Shown piece after piece: positions 17,770-27,775 of a stretch of 64,000 bases of DNA. Position 1 is the stretch's first letter, and every line of letters starts with the position of its first letter. Location: positions 1 to 64,000 of the forward strand of contig CADAIL010000004.1 in the NCBI GenBank assembly GCA_902788035.1, read 5' to 3'. The notes under the pieces are model-generated. The model was given only the letters and a program-made list of their open reading frames with translations. It did no database searches and was not told where the DNA came from. The stretch comes from an uncultured Lachnospiraceae bacterium. GTDB lineage: Bacteria > Bacillota > Clostridia > Lachnospirales > Lachnospiraceae. The position numbers were made by a program, and so were the translations under genes.

Positions 17770-18174
17770 TTACCATACAAATGCAAGAACTTCGCCACCG
17801 ACTTTAAGCTTGCGTGCTTCCTTGTCTGTGATAACGCCCTTGTTTGTGGAAATGATGGCGATGCCGAGACCGCCAAGGACCTTCGGAAGCTCCTCCGCTC
17901 CGGCGTAAACGCGGAGACCCGGCTTGGAGATTCTCTTAAGACCTGTGATAATCTTCTCGTTCTTATCTTTGCCGTACTTGAGATAGACGCGCATAGCCTT
18001 CTCAACGCCTTCACCGACGTATTCGTACTTAGCAATATAACCCTCATCTACAAGGATATCCGCGATTGCGACTTTCATCTTGGAGACCGGGATATCTACT
18101 GTATCATGCTTCCTGAGATTTGCGTTACGAATTCTCGTAAGCATATCGGCGATTGGATCATTCGTCGTAGTCAT
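17770..18174 (-). CDS. rpsH: 30S ribosomal protein S8
   Basis: A primary 16S rRNA binder. N terminus [19 protein letters not shown] and C terminus [19 protein letters not shown] are typical. 134 residues. In E. coli S8 is the repressor of the spc operon; I did not identify a target site here. Confidence 0.97.
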   Translation of the reverse strand: MTTTNDPIADMLTRIRNANLRKHDTVDIPVSKMKVAIADILVDEGYIAKYEYVGEGVEKAMRVYLKYGKDKNEKIITGLKRISKPGLRVYAGAEELPKVLGGLGIAIISTNKGVITDKEARKLKVGGEVLAFVW

Positions 18175-18201
18175 TTGATGACGCTCCTTTCTAAAAGTTC
18201 T

Positions 18202-18387
18202 TTACCACGATGCCTTCTTAACACCCGGGATCTCGCCCTTGTAAGCAAGCTCACGGAAGCAGATACGGCAAATTCCGTACTTGGACAGAACAGAATGCGG
18301 ACGACCGCAAATGCTGCAACGTGTATATTCTCTAGTAGAGAACTTCGGCTTTCTAGCCTGTTTGATCTTCATTGATTTCTTTGCCAC
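18202..18387 (-). CDS. rpsN: 30S ribosomal protein S14, type Z
   Basis: A 61-residue zinc-binding S14 with the pairs CSIC and CRIC. The start is GTG at 18385-18387 (reads [17 protein letters not shown]), with AAAGGAG about 8 nt upstream; no in-frame ATG fits the family N terminus. It lies between rplE and rpsH as in most Bacillota. Confidence 0.95.
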   Translation of the reverse strand: MAKKSMKIKQARKPKFSTREYTRCSICGRPHSVLSKYGICRICFRELAYKGEIPGVKKASW

Positions 18388-18400
18388 GGTCTTATCTCCT

Positions 18401-18940
18401 TTACTTAGTAAACGGCATGTTGAACAGTCTGAGGAGCTCGCGTGCTTCCTCGTCTGTCTTTGCTGTTGTAACAAAGATGACGTCCATACCACGGACCTTA
18501 TCGACCTTATCGTACTCGATTTCCGGGAAAATCAGCTGCTCTTTGATAGCCAGAGCGTAGTTGCCACGGCCATCGAAAGCGTTCGGATTTACACCGCGGA
18601 AGTCACGGACGCGCGGGAGTGCAAGGTTGATAAGACGATCAGCAAACTCATACATGCGCTCGCCGCGAAGTGTAACTTTGCAGCCGATCGGCATGCCCTC
18701 ACGGAGTTTGAAGTTAGCGATTGACTTCTTAGCCTTTGTGCGGACAACATGCTGGCCTGTGATTGTTTCCATATCAGCGACTGCAGCATCCAGAAGCTTT
18801 ACGTTTTCTTTTGCTTCACCAACGCCCATATTGACAACGATCTTTACAAGCTTCGGAACTTCCATGGGGTTTTTGTAGTCAAATTTCTTTACCAGTGCCG
18901 GCACGATTTCGTTTTCGTACTGTTCTTTTAATCTGCTCAT
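18401..18940 (-). CDS. rplE: 50S ribosomal protein L5
   Basis: It binds 5S rRNA and forms an intersubunit bridge. [14 protein letters not shown] and [18 protein letters not shown] are family hallmarks, with [18 protein letters not shown] at the end. 179 residues. Confidence 0.98.
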   Translation of the reverse strand: MSRLKEQYENEIVPALVKKFDYKNPMEVPKLVKIVVNMGVGEAKENVKLLDAAVADMETITGQHVVRTKAKKSIANFKLREGMPIGCKVTLRGERMYEFADRLINLALPRVRDFRGVNPNAFDGRGNYALAIKEQLIFPEIEYDKVDKVRGMDVIFVTTAKTDEEARELLRLFNMPFTK

Positions 18941-18956
18941 ACCAGTTCCTCCTTTC

Positions 18957-19268
18957 TTATTCGATCGTTTCGCCTGTGGACTTGGCTACACGCACTTTCT
19001 TATCGCCCTCGAACTTGAAGCCGATTCTTGTCGGCTGTCCCTTATGCAGGTACATGACATTGGAAATGTCGATCGGAGCTTCTTTATTGACGATACCGCC
19101 CTGCTGATTCATAGCTGACGGCTTCTCGTGCTTTGTGATCATGTTGACGCCTTCGACGACAACTCTGCCTTTCTTAGCATCGACAGCGAGGACCTTGCCC
19201 TCTTTATCTCTGTCCTTGCCAGCGATAACGCGAACCGTATCGCCCTTCTTAATCTTAAGTGATGCCAT
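18957..19268 (-). CDS. rplX: 50S ribosomal protein L24
   Basis: An assembly initiator of the large subunit near the tunnel exit. The KOW motif is [20 protein letters not shown], followed by [20 protein letters not shown]. 103 residues. Confidence 0.97.
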   Translation of the reverse strand: MASLKIKKGDTVRVIAGKDRDKEGKVLAVDAKKGRVVVEGVNMITKHEKPSAMNQQGGIVNKEAPIDISNVMYLHKGQPTRIGFKFEGDKKVRVAKSTGETIE

Positions 19269-19280
19269 ATGTTTACCCCC

Positions 19281-19649
19281 TTACAGTACTTCCGGAGCCA
19301 GGGAAACAATCTTCATGAACTGTTTCTCACGAAGCTCACGGGCAACGGGTCCAAAAATACGTGTTCCTCTCGGTGTGTTGTCGTCCTTGATGATAACTGC
19401 AGCGTTCTCGTCGAAACGGATGTAGGAACCATCCTTACGGCGTGCGCCCTTGACTGTACGAACGACAACAGCCTTAACGACATCACCCTTCTTAACAACA
19501 CCACCGGGTGTTGCATCTTTGACCGTAGCGATAATCGTATCGCCGATTGCGGCATATCTGCGTGTAGAACCGCCGACTACGCGGATACAAAGGATTTCTT
19601 TTGCTCCTGTATTGTCAGCGACTCTCAGTCTGGTTTCCTGTTGAATCAT
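19281..19649 (-). CDS. rplN: 50S ribosomal protein L14
   Basis: It sits at the subunit interface. [20 protein letters not shown] and [15 protein letters not shown] are diagnostic. 122 residues. An 86-bp gap with a terminator-like structure separates it from rpsQ. Confidence 0.98.
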   Translation of the reverse strand: MIQQETRLRVADNTGAKEILCIRVVGGSTRRYAAIGDTIIATVKDATPGGVVKKGDVVKAVVVRTVKGARRKDGSYIRFDENAAVIIKDDNTPRGTRIFGPVARELREKQFMKIVSLAPEVL

Positions 19650-19668
19650 GTTTGTATCCTCCTAATTA

Positions 19669-19730
19669 AAAGGCTGCTATAACTCCTTTTATCCCCGGCA
19701 AGGCATCTGCCATCGCCGGAAAATAGCAGC
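19669..19730 (-). other. Terminator-like intercistronic structure, rpsQ-rplN
   Basis: On the minus strand gctgctat (19723-19730) pairs with atagcagc (19673-19680), followed by CTTTTAATT. An inner pair ccggc/gccgg lies between them. It could be partial termination, RNA processing or mRNA stabilisation. Confidence 0.5.
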
Positions 19731-19735
19731 GGCGA

Positions 19736-19993
19736 TTATTTTGCCTTCTCGACGATTTCGACCAGTCTCCATCTCTTGTCCTTGGAAAGCGGTCTCGTCT
19801 CCATGACTCTGACGGTATCACCGATGTTGCACTCGTTATTTTCATCATGTGCCTTCAGCTTATATGTCCTGTTGACGATCTTCTTGTACAGCGGATGCTG
19901 AACACGGCCATCAACTGCAACAACGATTGTCTTGTCCATCTTGTTGCTGACTACCTTGCCGACACGTGTTTTTCTGAGGTTTCTCTCTTCCAT
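19736..19993 (-). CDS. rpsQ: 30S ribosomal protein S17
   Basis: An OB-fold 16S rRNA-binding protein. [26 protein letters not shown] and [20 protein letters not shown] are typical. 85 residues, 13 bp after rpmC. Confidence 0.97.
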   Translation of the reverse strand: MEERNLRKTRVGKVVSNKMDKTIVVAVDGRVQHPLYKKIVNRTYKLKAHDENNECNIGDTVRVMETRPLSKDKRWRLVEIVEKAK

Positions 19994-20006
19994 TCCTTAT
20001 GCCTCC

Positions 20007-20207
20007 TTAGCGGACTTTCTGTGTCATGACCGTCTGGATTCTGGCAATGTTCTTGCGGACTTCCTTGATTCTTGCTGTATTGTCAAGCTGATTTACAGCA
20101 TTCTGGAATCTGAGGTTGAAAAGTTCTTTTTTAGCCGCTACCAGTTCATCATTCAGCTCTGCTACGGACTTAGCCTGCAGGCTCTCAAGATATTTTGTAC
20201 TCTTCAT
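20007..20207 (-). CDS. rpmC: 50S ribosomal protein L29
   Basis: A two-helix protein at the tunnel exit that contributes to the SRP and trigger factor docking area. [20 protein letters not shown] is the signature. 66 residues. The start overlaps the rplP stop by one base. Confidence 0.97.
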   Translation of the reverse strand: MKSTKYLESLQAKSVAELNDELVAAKKELFNLRFQNAVNQLDNTARIKEVRKNIARIQTVMTQKVR

Positions 20208-20674
20208 TACTGCTCACCGCCTTCTGCTGCCGGCGCCTTATCTGCAGCTTCTTCCGGACCATTGACCTGCTCGCGGGATGCGATCTTGCATGTGCACGGA
20301 AGCTTATGCATAGCGAGACGAAGCGCTTCTCTAGCTACCTCTTCCGGTACACCGGCGATCTCAAAGAGAACGCGGCCCGGCTTGACAACAGCTACCCAAT
20401 AATCCACGGAACCTTTACCTGAACCCATACGAGTTTCAGCAGGCTTAGCCGTTACCGGCTTGTCCGGGAAGATGTCGATCCAGACTTTACCGCCACGCTT
20501 GATATAACGGGTCATAGCGACACGGGCTGCCTCGATCTGATTTGACTTGATCCAGCACGGCTCTGTTGCAATAAGTGCATATTCGCCTCTGGTCACACGT
20601 GTTCCCCTGGTCGGCTTTCCTCTCATGGAACCACGGAACTGTTTTCTACGCTTAACTCTCTTCGGCATTAACAT
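20207..20674 (-). CDS. rplP: 50S ribosomal protein L16
   Basis: It positions the A-site tRNA elbow in the large subunit. [20 protein letters not shown] and [20 protein letters not shown] are diagnostic. The 155-residue length includes an acidic alanine-rich C-terminal tail (about residues 139-155) beyond the conserved core. Translation overlaps both neighbours by one base. Confidence 0.97.
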   Translation of the reverse strand: MLMPKRVKRRKQFRGSMRGKPTRGTRVTRGEYALIATEPCWIKSNQIEAARVAMTRYIKRGGKVWIDIFPDKPVTAKPAETRMGSGKGSVDYWVAVVKPGRVLFEIAGVPEEVAREALRLAMHKLPCTCKIASREQVNGPEEAADKAPAAEGGEQ

Positions 20675-21330
20675 TAGCGATCACCGCCTTCCTTGTTTCC
20701 CTTGGCCGGAAGAATCTCACCATTGTAGATCCATGCCTTTACGCCGACTTTGCCGTACTGTGTATCAGCTTCTGCAAATCCATAGTCGATGTCCGCGCGA
20801 AGTGTCTGAAGCGGAATGGTGCCTTCACTGTAGGTCTCCTTGCGGGCCATATCAGCGCCGCCGAGACGACCGGAAACAGATGTCTTGATTCCCTGAGCGC
20901 CTGCGCGCATTGTCCTCTGCATTGTGGACTTCATAGCGCGGCGGAAGGAAATACGGTTTTCAAGCTGAAGTGCGATGTTCTCTGCTACGAGCTGTGCATC
21001 GCGGTCCGGACGCTTGACTTCCTTGATATCAACAAGGACCTTGCGGCCGATCTTCTTCGTAAGTTCTGCTTTGATCTTCTCGATCTCAGCGCCGCCCTTG
21101 CCGATTACGAGACCCGGCTTTGCGGTATAGATAGCGACCTTGACACGGTCAGAAGCGCGCTCGATTTCGATTTTGGAAATGCCTGCGCTGTAAAGACGCT
21201 TCTTAAGGAACTCACGGATCTTGTAATCCTCTGCGAGGTTTGCCGCGAAATCCTTCTCTGCGTACCATTTGGAATTCCAATCCTTGATGACACCGACTCT
21301 AAGGCCGTGTGGATTGACTTTCTGTCCCAT
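20674..21330 (-). CDS. rpsC: 30S ribosomal protein S3
   Basis: S3 forms the mRNA entry site and has helicase activity. [18 protein letters not shown], the KH GXXG loop [10 protein letters not shown] and the C-domain [20 protein letters not shown] are diagnostic. 218 residues. Confidence 0.98.
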   Translation of the reverse strand: MGQKVNPHGLRVGVIKDWNSKWYAEKDFAANLAEDYKIREFLKKRLYSAGISKIEIERASDRVKVAIYTAKPGLVIGKGGAEIEKIKAELTKKIGRKVLVDIKEVKRPDRDAQLVAENIALQLENRISFRRAMKSTMQRTMRAGAQGIKTSVSGRLGGADMARKETYSEGTIPLQTLRADIDYGFAEADTQYGKVGVKAWIYNGEILPAKGNKEGGDR

Positions 21331-21341
21331 ATTAGACCTCC

Positions 21342-21731
21342 TTATCTCTCATCCAGCACGATGGTGATGTGGCTGTTGCGCTTTAAAATCCTGTATGCGC
21401 GGCCCTGTGCTCTCGGCTGAATTCTCTTCATCGTCGATGCTCTGCCTGCATAGCACTCTGCAACATAAAGGTTGCTCTTGCTAAGGCCATGGTTGTTCTC
21501 TGCGTTGGCAATAGCGGAATCAAGAAGCTTCTTGATAACGCTGGATGCGTAGCGCGGGCTGTATGTCAGGATACCGAGAGCGGTCTCAACATCCTTTCCG
21601 CGAATAGCATCGAGAACAATGCTGGCCTTCTGTACAGACATTCTGGCGTATGAAACCTTTGCGGACGGCCTTTTTTCTCTATTCTCTTCGTTTCTTACAC
21701 GTTTGATTTGGGATCTGTGTCCTTTAGCCAT
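21342..21731 (-). CDS. rplV: 50S ribosomal protein L22
   Basis: Its beta-hairpin lines the exit tunnel near the macrolide site. I place the start at 21729-21731 ([20 protein letters not shown], 129 residues) with AGAGGAG upstream; 18 further upstream codons are open but unlike the family. The hairpin region is [20 protein letters not shown]. Confidence 0.96.
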   Translation of the reverse strand: MAKGHRSQIKRVRNEENREKRPSAKVSYARMSVQKASIVLDAIRGKDVETALGILTYSPRYASSVIKKLLDSAIANAENNHGLSKSNLYVAECYAGRASTMKRIQPRAQGRAYRILKRNSHITIVLDER

Positions 21732-21816
21732 GAATATTCTCCTCTTTAACGTCAGATTGAATCTGACTAGCTGCACCGGAGACACTTAACGTGTCTCCTT
21801 ACGTTCCACCCGACGC

Positions 21817-22095
21817 TTAACGACCGGACCTTGTTTCTGTCTTGCCGTGGCCTCTGTATGTGCGTGTTGCGACAAACTCGCCGAGCTTATGTCCAACCAT
21901 ATCCTCTGTTACATAGACCGGAACATGCTTTCTTCCATCATGTACGGCAAATGTATGTCCCACAAAGCTCGGGAAGATCGTGGAACGGCGTGACCATGTC
22001 TTGATAACAGCCTTCTCGCCGGATGCATTGAGTGCATCAACCTTCTTCAGAAGGTGCTCATCAGCGAACGGGCCTTTCTTTAATGAACGTGACAT
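21817..22095 (-). CDS. rpsS: 30S ribosomal protein S19
   Basis: A head protein that contacts A-site tRNA with S13. [19 protein letters not shown] and HNG-region equivalent [20 protein letters not shown] are typical. 92 residues. Confidence 0.97.
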   Translation of the reverse strand: MSRSLKKGPFADEHLLKKVDALNASGEKAVIKTWSRRSTIFPSFVGHTFAVHDGRKHVPVYVTEDMVGHKLGEFVATRTYRGHGKTETRSGR

Positions 22096-22110
22096 TTTCC
22101 TACCTCCTTA

Positions 22111-22959
22111 TTATCTTCCGGAACCCTTACCGTTTCTTCTTCTCACGATAAGCTTATCAGACTGCTTCTTGTGCTTTCTTGTCTTGTAACCCAGTGCAGG
22201 CTTGCCCCACGGAGTTGTCGGACCCGGACGACCGATCGGTGCACGTCCTTCGCCGCCGCCGTGCGGATGATCATTCGGGTTCATAACGCTGCCGCGTACG
22301 TGCGGGCGGATACCCATATGTCTCTTGCGGCCTGCCTTGCCGATGCTGATAAGGTTGTGCTCGCCGTTGCCTACGACACCGATTGTGGCGCGGCACTCGA
22401 TCGGAACCATTCTCATTTCGCCGGACGGAAGACGCAGTGTAGCGTACTTGCCTTCCTTAGCCATGAGCTGTGCGCCGTTGCCGGCTGCGCGGACCATCTG
22501 GCCGCCCTTACCCGGAAGGAGCTCAATGTTGTGGACCATCGTACCTACCGGAACTTTGGAAAGCGGGAGGCAATTGCCGAGCTTAACTTCGGCGTCCGGT
22601 CCGCTGAGGATCTCATCGCCAACCTGAATGCCTGCAGGAGCGAGGATGTAGGACTTTGTTCCGTCTGCATAGAAGATAAGAGCGATATTGGCTGTACGGT
22701 TCGGATCGTACTCAATAGCCTTTACAGTAGCAATGATGCCATCCTTGCTGTTTCTCTTGAAATCGACAAGTCTGTATCTTCTCTTGTTTCCGCCGCCGCG
22801 ATGACGGCTTGTGATCTTACCCTGGTTGTTGCGTCCGGAGTTCTTCTTCAGGGCCACTGTGAGGGACTTCTCGGGAGTCTTCTTTGTGATCTCAGAGAAA
22901 TCAGAGCCCGTCATATGTCTTCTCGACGGTGTATACGGCTTATATGTCTTAATAGCCAT
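22111..22959 (-). CDS. rplB: 50S ribosomal protein L2
   Basis: One of the core proteins for peptidyl transfer centre assembly. [19 protein letters not shown], the conserved [20 protein letters not shown] near the C terminus and [14 protein letters not shown] are diagnostic. 282 residues. Confidence 0.98.
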   Translation of the reverse strand: MAIKTYKPYTPSRRHMTGSDFSEITKKTPEKSLTVALKKNSGRNNQGKITSRHRGGGNKRRYRLVDFKRNSKDGIIATVKAIEYDPNRTANIALIFYADGTKSYILAPAGIQVGDEILSGPDAEVKLGNCLPLSKVPVGTMVHNIELLPGKGGQMVRAAGNGAQLMAKEGKYATLRLPSGEMRMVPIECRATIGVVGNGEHNLISIGKAGRKRHMGIRPHVRGSVMNPNDHPHGGGEGRAPIGRPGPTTPWGKPALGYKTRKHKKQSDKLIVRRRNGKGSGR

Positions 22960-23022
22960 TTTATAATCTCCTTTTTATGTCACGTCTCTTTTCGACGTAT
23001 AGTGTGAATCTCCCGTGTCTCT

Positions 23023-23322
23023 TTACAGACCCTGGAAAATCTCGATTTCCTTGCTATCCTCTGTGAGCCAGACAATTGCTTTCTTTCTCTTCGCGGTCTT
23101 GCCGAATGTCATACCGCGTCTCTTTGTCTTGCCGGCAAGGTTCATCGTGTTGACCTTAGCGACCTTTGTTCCTTCGAACATCTTCTCGACCGCTTCTTTG
23201 ACCTGAGTCTTGGTAGCGTCTGTATGGACATAGAATGTATACTTCTTCTCAGCCATACCTGCCATACTCTTCTCTGTGACGACCGGCTCAAGAATGACGT
23301 CATAATACTTCAGATCTGCCAT
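23023..23322 (-). CDS. rplW: 50S ribosomal protein L23
   Basis: A tunnel-exit protein that docks trigger factor and [18 protein letters not shown] and [20 protein letters not shown] are typical. 99 residues. Its ATG overlaps the rplD stop by one base. Confidence 0.97.
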   Translation of the reverse strand: MADLKYYDVILEPVVTEKSMAGMAEKKYTFYVHTDATKTQVKEAVEKMFEGTKVAKVNTMNLAGKTKRRGMTFGKTAKRKKAIVWLTEDSKEIEIFQGL

Positions 23323-23942
23323 TATGCATATACCTCCTCGATCGCCTTGACTGCATCCTTGGTAAGGACCAGCTTCTTATACTTAAGAATCTCGTAAACA
23401 TTCAGTGTGTTAGCTGCGGAAAGTTTTGCGTCAGCAAGATTTCTTGCAGCCAGAACTGTGTTCTTGTCATTGCCTTTGATGACAACATAAGCCTTCTCGG
23501 CATTGAGGTTCTTCAGTGTCTCTGCCATGACCTTTGTCTTCGGGCTCTCAAGTGTAAGAGCGTCAAGAACGATCATGTCACCGGACTGAAGTTTGGAAGT
23601 AAGAACGGACTTAATAGCCGCCTGCTTCTCTTTCTTATTCATCTTGATCTTGTAGCTTCTCGGAACCGGAGCGAATACAACGCCGCCGTGTGTCCACTGC
23701 GGAGCTCTTGTGGATCCCTGTCTTGCATGGCCGGTTCCCTTCTGTCTCCACGGTTTTCTTCCGCCACCGGAAACTTCTCCGCGAGTCTTGGCTTTCTGTG
23801 TGCCCTGGCGCTTTGCGTTCAGGTGCTGCACGACAGCCAGATGTACCAGGTTTTCCTTGATGTCAGCAGCGAATACTGCATCGCTGACTTCCATCGTTCC
23901 GACTTCCTGGCCACCCATATTATAAACTGATACGTTAGCCAT
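23322..23942 (-). CDS. rplD: 50S ribosomal protein L4
   Basis: Its extended loop reaches into the exit tunnel. [20 protein letters not shown] and [18 protein letters not shown] are diagnostic. 206 residues. In E. coli L4 represses its own operon; whether it acts on the leader here is unknown. Confidence 0.97.
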   Translation of the reverse strand: MANVSVYNMGGQEVGTMEVSDAVFAADIKENLVHLAVVQHLNAKRQGTQKAKTRGEVSGGGRKPWRQKGTGHARQGSTRAPQWTHGGVVFAPVPRSYKIKMNKKEKQAAIKSVLTSKLQSGDMIVLDALTLESPKTKVMAETLKNLNAEKAYVVIKGNDKNTVLAARNLADAKLSAANTLNVYEILKYKKLVLTKDAVKAIEEVYA

Positions 23943-23966
23943 CTCGAATCGTCCTCCTATTCCGTA

Positions 23967-24596
23967 TTACTTCTTAACAGTTTCTTTGAGTGTCACAAGG
24001 CTCTTCTTCGGGCCCGGTACTGCGCCCCTGACCAGGATCAGATTGTTATCCGCGTCAACGCGAACGATCTCAAGATTCTGGATGGTGACACGCTTGTTGC
24101 CCATCTGACCCGGCATCTTCTTGCCCTTGTAGACTCTGGACGGATCTGATGATGTACCATTGGAACCTGCATGACGATGGAACTTGGAGCCGTGCTTCAT
24201 GGGGCCTCTGTGCTGGCCGTGGCGCTTGATGGCACCCTGGTAGCCTTTGCCCTTTGAAATTGCTGTAGCGTCGATATGGTCGCCTGCAGCAAAAATGTCA
24301 GCCTTAATTTCCTGTCCCGGAGCATACTCGGAAGCATTCTCAAGCTTAAGCTCTCTGACGAATCTCTTTGCGGAAACGCCTGCTTTGTTGAAGACTCCCA
24401 TTTCGCCCTTTGTGACCAACTTCTCACGGATATCTTCGAAGCCGACCTGAACAGCATCGTAACCATCCTTATCAGCTGTCTTGACCTGTGTAACTACGCA
24501 CGGGCCGGCCTGAAGGACTGTTACCGGAGTGAGGACGCCGTCCTCGTTGAAGATCTGGGTCATACCGACCTTCCTTGCAAGAATTGATTTCTTCAT
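23967..24596 (-). CDS. rplC: 50S ribosomal protein L3
   Basis: A primary 23S rRNA binder near the peptidyl transferase centre. I place the start at 24594-24596 ([20 protein letters not shown], 209 residues). [20 protein letters not shown] and [12 protein letters not shown] are diagnostic. The gap to rpsJ is 55 bp. Confidence 0.97.
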   Translation of the reverse strand: MKKSILARKVGMTQIFNEDGVLTPVTVLQAGPCVVTQVKTADKDGYDAVQVGFEDIREKLVTKGEMGVFNKAGVSAKRFVRELKLENASEYAPGQEIKADIFAAGDHIDATAISKGKGYQGAIKRHGQHRGPMKHGSKFHRHAGSNGTSSDPSRVYKGKKMPGQMGNKRVTIQNLEIVRVDADNNLILVRGAVPGPKKSLVTLKETVKK

Positions 24597-24651
24597 GTTT
24601 TTCCTCCTTACAGCGGATTGCTCTTGCAGTTGCAATCATACTAATTGGATG

Positions 24652-24969
24652 TTACCTGGTTTTCATCTTGATGTCGATGTAGACACCCGCCGGCATTTCC
24701 AGTCTGGACAGTGCGTCCACGACCTTCTGTGTCGGAGCCTGGATATCAATCAGTCTCTTGTGCGTTCTCTGCTCGAACTGCTCACGGGAATCCTTGTACT
24801 TGTGTACCGCGCGAAGGATAGTAACTACTTCCTTCTTTGTCGGAAGCGGGACCGGTCCGCTGACTGTCGCTCCGCTCTTCTTAACAGTATCAATGATTTT
24901 TGCAGCTGATGCATCCACGAGTGTGTGATCATACGCCTTGAGAGTGATTCTCATAACCTGACTTGCCAT
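24652..24969 (-). CDS. rpsJ: 30S ribosomal protein S10
   Basis: First gene of the superoperon; S10 also acts as NusE in antitermination complexes. The start at 24967-24969 gives [20 protein letters not shown], 105 residues, with AAGGAGG upstream. [20 protein letters not shown] and [13 protein letters not shown] are diagnostic. The long open frame upstream falls in the leader and is not coding. Confidence 0.97.
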   Translation of the reverse strand: MASQVMRITLKAYDHTLVDASAAKIIDTVKKSGATVSGPVPLPTKKEVVTILRAVHKYKDSREQFEQRTHKRLIDIQAPTQKVVDALSRLEMPAGVYIDIKMKTR

Positions 24970-25205
24970 AAAAAAAGTCGCCTCCTTTTCGTACTTCTTA
25001 CGTACGACAAGCGGTGACTGTACACGTTTCCGTGTGTTTCCCGAATTTGCTTCGGGATAAGCACACGACTGACTCCGCCCATGCAGGCGGACATATTGCA
25101 CAGTGACTTGTCGCCAGTATCATTACATGACATTCGCTCCACGGAGAACCTGCAACGCTTGTGCAGCAACTTCACGCTTCATAGCTATCATGCCACAGCG
25201 GTGTA
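24970..25205 (-). promoter_or_regulatory. Long structured leader of the S10 operon
   Basis: About 230 nt separate the promoter from rpsJ. The minus-strand RNA can form a hairpin gtgtg/cacac around cccgaa/ttcggg, plus other pairings such as acttgtcg with cgacaagt. This fits an autoregulatory ribosomal-protein leader, but I cannot assign it to a known class. Confidence 0.45.
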
Positions 25206-25206
25206 T

Positions 25207-25235
25207 ATTATAAATGAAACCCCTAGCTTTTGCAA
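25207..25235 (-). promoter_or_regulatory. Promoter of the S10 operon
   Basis: Minus-strand TTGCAA (25230-25235), exactly 17 bp, then TATAAT (25207-25212). The -35 box lies in the loop and arm of a terminator-like hairpin (25218-25241). Confidence 0.8.
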
Positions 25236-25247
25236 GGGGTTTTTTTA
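25218..25247. terminator. Terminator-like hairpin overlapping the S10 promoter
   Basis: aacccct (25218-25224) pairs with aggggtt (25235-25241). The plus strand continues with a run of T; the minus strand continues TTTCATTT. It could end minus-strand transcripts from the SipW-like gene and block plus-strand antisense transcription. Confidence 0.6.
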
Positions 25248-25352
25248 TAATTTCTTACGTATTATTTTTAGAACAATCTTACTTTTATCTGGCCTTCTTC
25301 TAATAAGCGGGACTGCCCTGCCGGAATCGGGATATGGGGTGTTTCTACTATA

Positions 25353-26762
25353 TTATAAAAGATCCGAATAGTCTATTATATCTATACCGGTCACTTCATC
25401 CCGCTGGATCTTCGGCTCGTTGCCGCCCGACCTTGCCTGCTCGATGATTTCCTGCCGCGTCATGCGCTCGACAGGGGCAAATCTCTCCGGATACTCGTTC
25501 GCGCTGCCGGAGTTCCTTGCCGGGAAACTATTCCAGCTGTCCCCGTCCAGCTCATTCTCGAACGGTTCATCCGTCCAGGACCAGAGACGCTTAGGTTCCT
25601 GTTCCTCCTCTGCAGTTGTATCGTTCCACGAAGCAGCGGCATTCTCGCTCTCGGCAATCAGAGCTTCCTCAATCGTCTTTTCGACATGGAGACCGGATGT
25701 CTCCGATTCTTCCGTTAAGCTCTTTACCTGTGACGTGAAGGATCCCGGAAATACTTTTGTATCACCCGTGCTTTCCGGAGCCTTTGGCTCTTCGATTGAT
25801 GACCGGACATTCATCGCATCGACTGCCGGTTCGTTTGAACTTCCGGCCGGCGGCGTCACTGTAATTTCCGGATTCTCATCTGCCGGCACTTCCTGCAATG
25901 CTCCGCCCGATACACTTCCGATCGATAATTCCGCATCAGATAAAACATCCGAGTCTGTGTCTTTTACAGAAGCTTCATCTGCCTGCAGGTCGTTCGAGGA
26001 TGCGTCATCCGCCTGTATGCCGCTCGGAATGTCCTTATCCGCCGGCATGTCGTCCGGAGTCTTACTTCTTCCCGCCACGGACTCGAGTCCAGCCATGGCT
26101 GCAGCAATCGATGCAGTGTCCTGACTCACTGTGCCATAGCCTCTGTTGTCTGTCACATTTTCAGAGTAGCCTGTGCCGGTGCCTGTTCTCGTGGCCACTC
26201 TTTCCGCATCGACTGTCTTCTCAGCCGATGCGGCCTGCGCGTTTCCCGGGTCACCCGACTCATTGTCATCCTCGTCATATTCATCATCGTCTCTCTTTTT
26301 CCAGAGTTCCGACAGAATGAAAAGTATAATAATGAACAGAATCACAAGGCCAATGATGATTCTGCCTTCAAGTGACTGCATGGCGACAACGACAAATCCG
26401 ATGTAGGGAATCGTCAGGACCACTTCCGACACAGAGTTCCTCAGAATGACTGTTTCGGGTGACGCATCCGGTTCCGTTGCGCTGACGACTGTGAACTCGC
26501 CCGTCGCGGCGTCGCCTTCCTGAACGATGTAAGCGTATGTCGATGTCCCGGATTCTTTCAGGATCTCGTCTCCCGACGCAAGTTCCATTACCGCTTTATC
26601 ACGGGAATATGTCACGGAGCCCAGCGGCAGGTTGGTATCCATGCCGGCTGTGTCAACAATTGTCGTATTTACTCCGAGAAGGGGCGGGACAATAATTCCT
26701 GCCGTCACGATGATTGCCAGTATCAGAAACAGATTTACTATAAATTTAAGGAATTTTGACAT
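25353..26762 (-). CDS. Membrane protein with a degenerate SipW-type signal peptidase fold
   Basis: A 469-residue protein starting MSKFLKFIVNLFLILAIIV (ribosome binding site AAAGGAG). TM1 covers about residues 5-28. An external domain of about 110 residues follows, then TM2 at about 140-162, then a 300-residue acidic Ser/Glu/Asp-rich cytoplasmic tail. The external part follows the order of SipW-like signal peptidases: AGMDTNLPLGSVTYSRD where active enzymes have S-M-x-P-T-x-P-x-G-S, then a stretch like GDE(V/I), then VSEVVLTIPYIGFVV. The serine nucleophile is not evident, so proteolysis is unlikely. The family link is inference from motif order. Confidence 0.55.
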   Translation of the reverse strand: MSKFLKFIVNLFLILAIIVTAGIIVPPLLGVNTTIVDTAGMDTNLPLGSVTYSRDKAVMELASGDEILKESGTSTYAYIVQEGDAATGEFTVVSATEPDASPETVILRNSVSEVVLTIPYIGFVVVAMQSLEGRIIIGLVILFIIILFILSELWKKRDDDEYDEDDNESGDPGNAQAASAEKTVDAERVATRTGTGTGYSENVTDNRGYGTVSQDTASIAAAMAGLESVAGRSKTPDDMPADKDIPSGIQADDASSNDLQADEASVKDTDSDVLSDAELSIGSVSGGALQEVPADENPEITVTPPAGSSNEPAVDAMNVRSSIEEPKAPESTGDTKVFPGSFTSQVKSLTEESETSGLHVEKTIEEALIAESENAAASWNDTTAEEEQEPKRLWSWTDEPFENELDGDSWNSFPARNSGSANEYPERFAPVERMTRQEIIEQARSGGNEPKIQRDEVTGIDIIDYSDLL

Positions 26763-26874
26763 ATCGTCTCCTTTGTGCTGCACTGCTGTTTTTGAGCGCA
26801 CTTATCTAGCATAGGTTATATTTTAACATTTATATCTGATTCTGTACATAGTTTTCTTTTTTCGAACAATCTTC

Positions 26875-26880
26875 TATAAT
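26875..26880 (+). promoter_or_regulatory. -10 box placing the GNAT mRNA start at its ATG
   Basis: A perfect TATAAT ends 6 nt before ATG at 26887, with a weak tttctt 17 bp upstream as possible -35. No ribosome binding site precedes the ATG, so the mRNA may be leaderless. Confidence 0.45.
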
Positions 26881-26886
26881 ATAAAT

Positions 26887-27648
26887 ATGAATATATACTT
26901 ACCGCAAGACATAAAAACAATTGAAGATCTGTCGCTCAACGCCTGGCCATCTCACCAGATGCAGGTATACGACGGCTGGATTCTCCGCTTTTCCTATTTC
27001 TATACGCACCGGACGAACTGCGCGGAACCGATCGGGGCGTCCATTCTGCCGCTGGAGGAAAAGATTCCTTACGTCGAGAAAATCTATCAGCGCTGGGGAA
27101 CTCCCTGCATTTTCAAGATCAGCCCGCTGACCGACCCTGCCCTGGACGGAACACTCTCTGCCAGAGGCTATCACATCGAGCACCGCGTCGATGTCATGTA
27201 CGGACCTCTGCTCGCAAGTTATCCTAAATGCAGTTCCCCCCTCCCCATCGAGATAAAGGACAGGGTCGACGATGAGTGGCTTGGAGGTCTTTTCTCCCTC
27301 AAGGAGATGACAGATCCCATCCACCTGCGCATTGTCCCCGGCATGTATGACGCGATTCCCAAAGACGAGATTGCTGTGCTCGTCCGCGATGCAGAAGGAA
27401 GAGTCGCGGCGACCGGGCTGGGCATTCTTGATCGTGAGTTCATAGGTGTCTACGCGATATTTGTCCGCGAGGACATGCGGAGGCAGGGAATTGCCCGCAG
27501 CATATGCACCACACTGCTCACCGAGGGAAAGCGCAGGGGCGCAGCAAAAGCCTACCTGCAGTGCGTGTCCGACAATGCATCCGCCAGAACCCTCTATCGC
27601 TCTCTCGGACTTCGGATCGGCTACAGCTGCTGGTTCCGGGTGCGCTGA
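26887..27648 (+). CDS. GNAT-family N-acetyltransferase
   Basis: A 253-residue acetyltransferase with a substrate unknown to me. The C-terminal half (about 120-253) is the GNAT fold, with the acetyl-CoA loop FVREDMRRQGIARSICTTLL and the following helix and strand AKAYLQCVSDNASARTLYRS LGL pattern. The N-terminal 115 residues form a separate domain starting IEDLSLNAWPSHQMQVYDGW, as seen in two-domain GNAT proteins. It is divergent from the SipW-like gene. Repeat B copy 2 and a bidirectional terminator follow. Confidence 0.85.
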   Translation: MNIYLPQDIKTIEDLSLNAWPSHQMQVYDGWILRFSYFYTHRTNCAEPIGASILPLEEKIPYVEKIYQRWGTPCIFKISPLTDPALDGTLSARGYHIEHRVDVMYGPLLASYPKCSSPLPIEIKDRVDDEWLGGLFSLKEMTDPIHLRIVPGMYDAIPKDEIAVLVRDAEGRVAATGLGILDREFIGVYAIFVREDMRRQGIARSICTTLLTEGKRRGAAKAYLQCVSDNASARTLYRSLGLRIGYSCWFRVR

Positions 27649-27687
27649 CATACACTTATTCATTCCGCCGTTTCCGCAAGCAGAATA

Positions 27688-27763
27688 GTAAATCGCGATC
27701 TCTGATCGCGCGAGCTGCGCGACGCACTCTGTGCGTCTTCCTTCGCGCAGCTCTGCGATCCGC
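27688..27763. repeat. Repeat B, copy 2
   Basis: Identical to 5008-5085 except for a missing CG. It lies in the convergent gap between the GNAT gene and crh. Confidence 0.85.
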
Positions 27764-27775
27764 TGGGAAAAGAAC

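Noticed and set aside
24970..25101. N-terminal extension of S10 by 44 residues
   Set aside because: The family start and AAGGAGG lie at 24969; the upstream open frame falls in the leader RNA.
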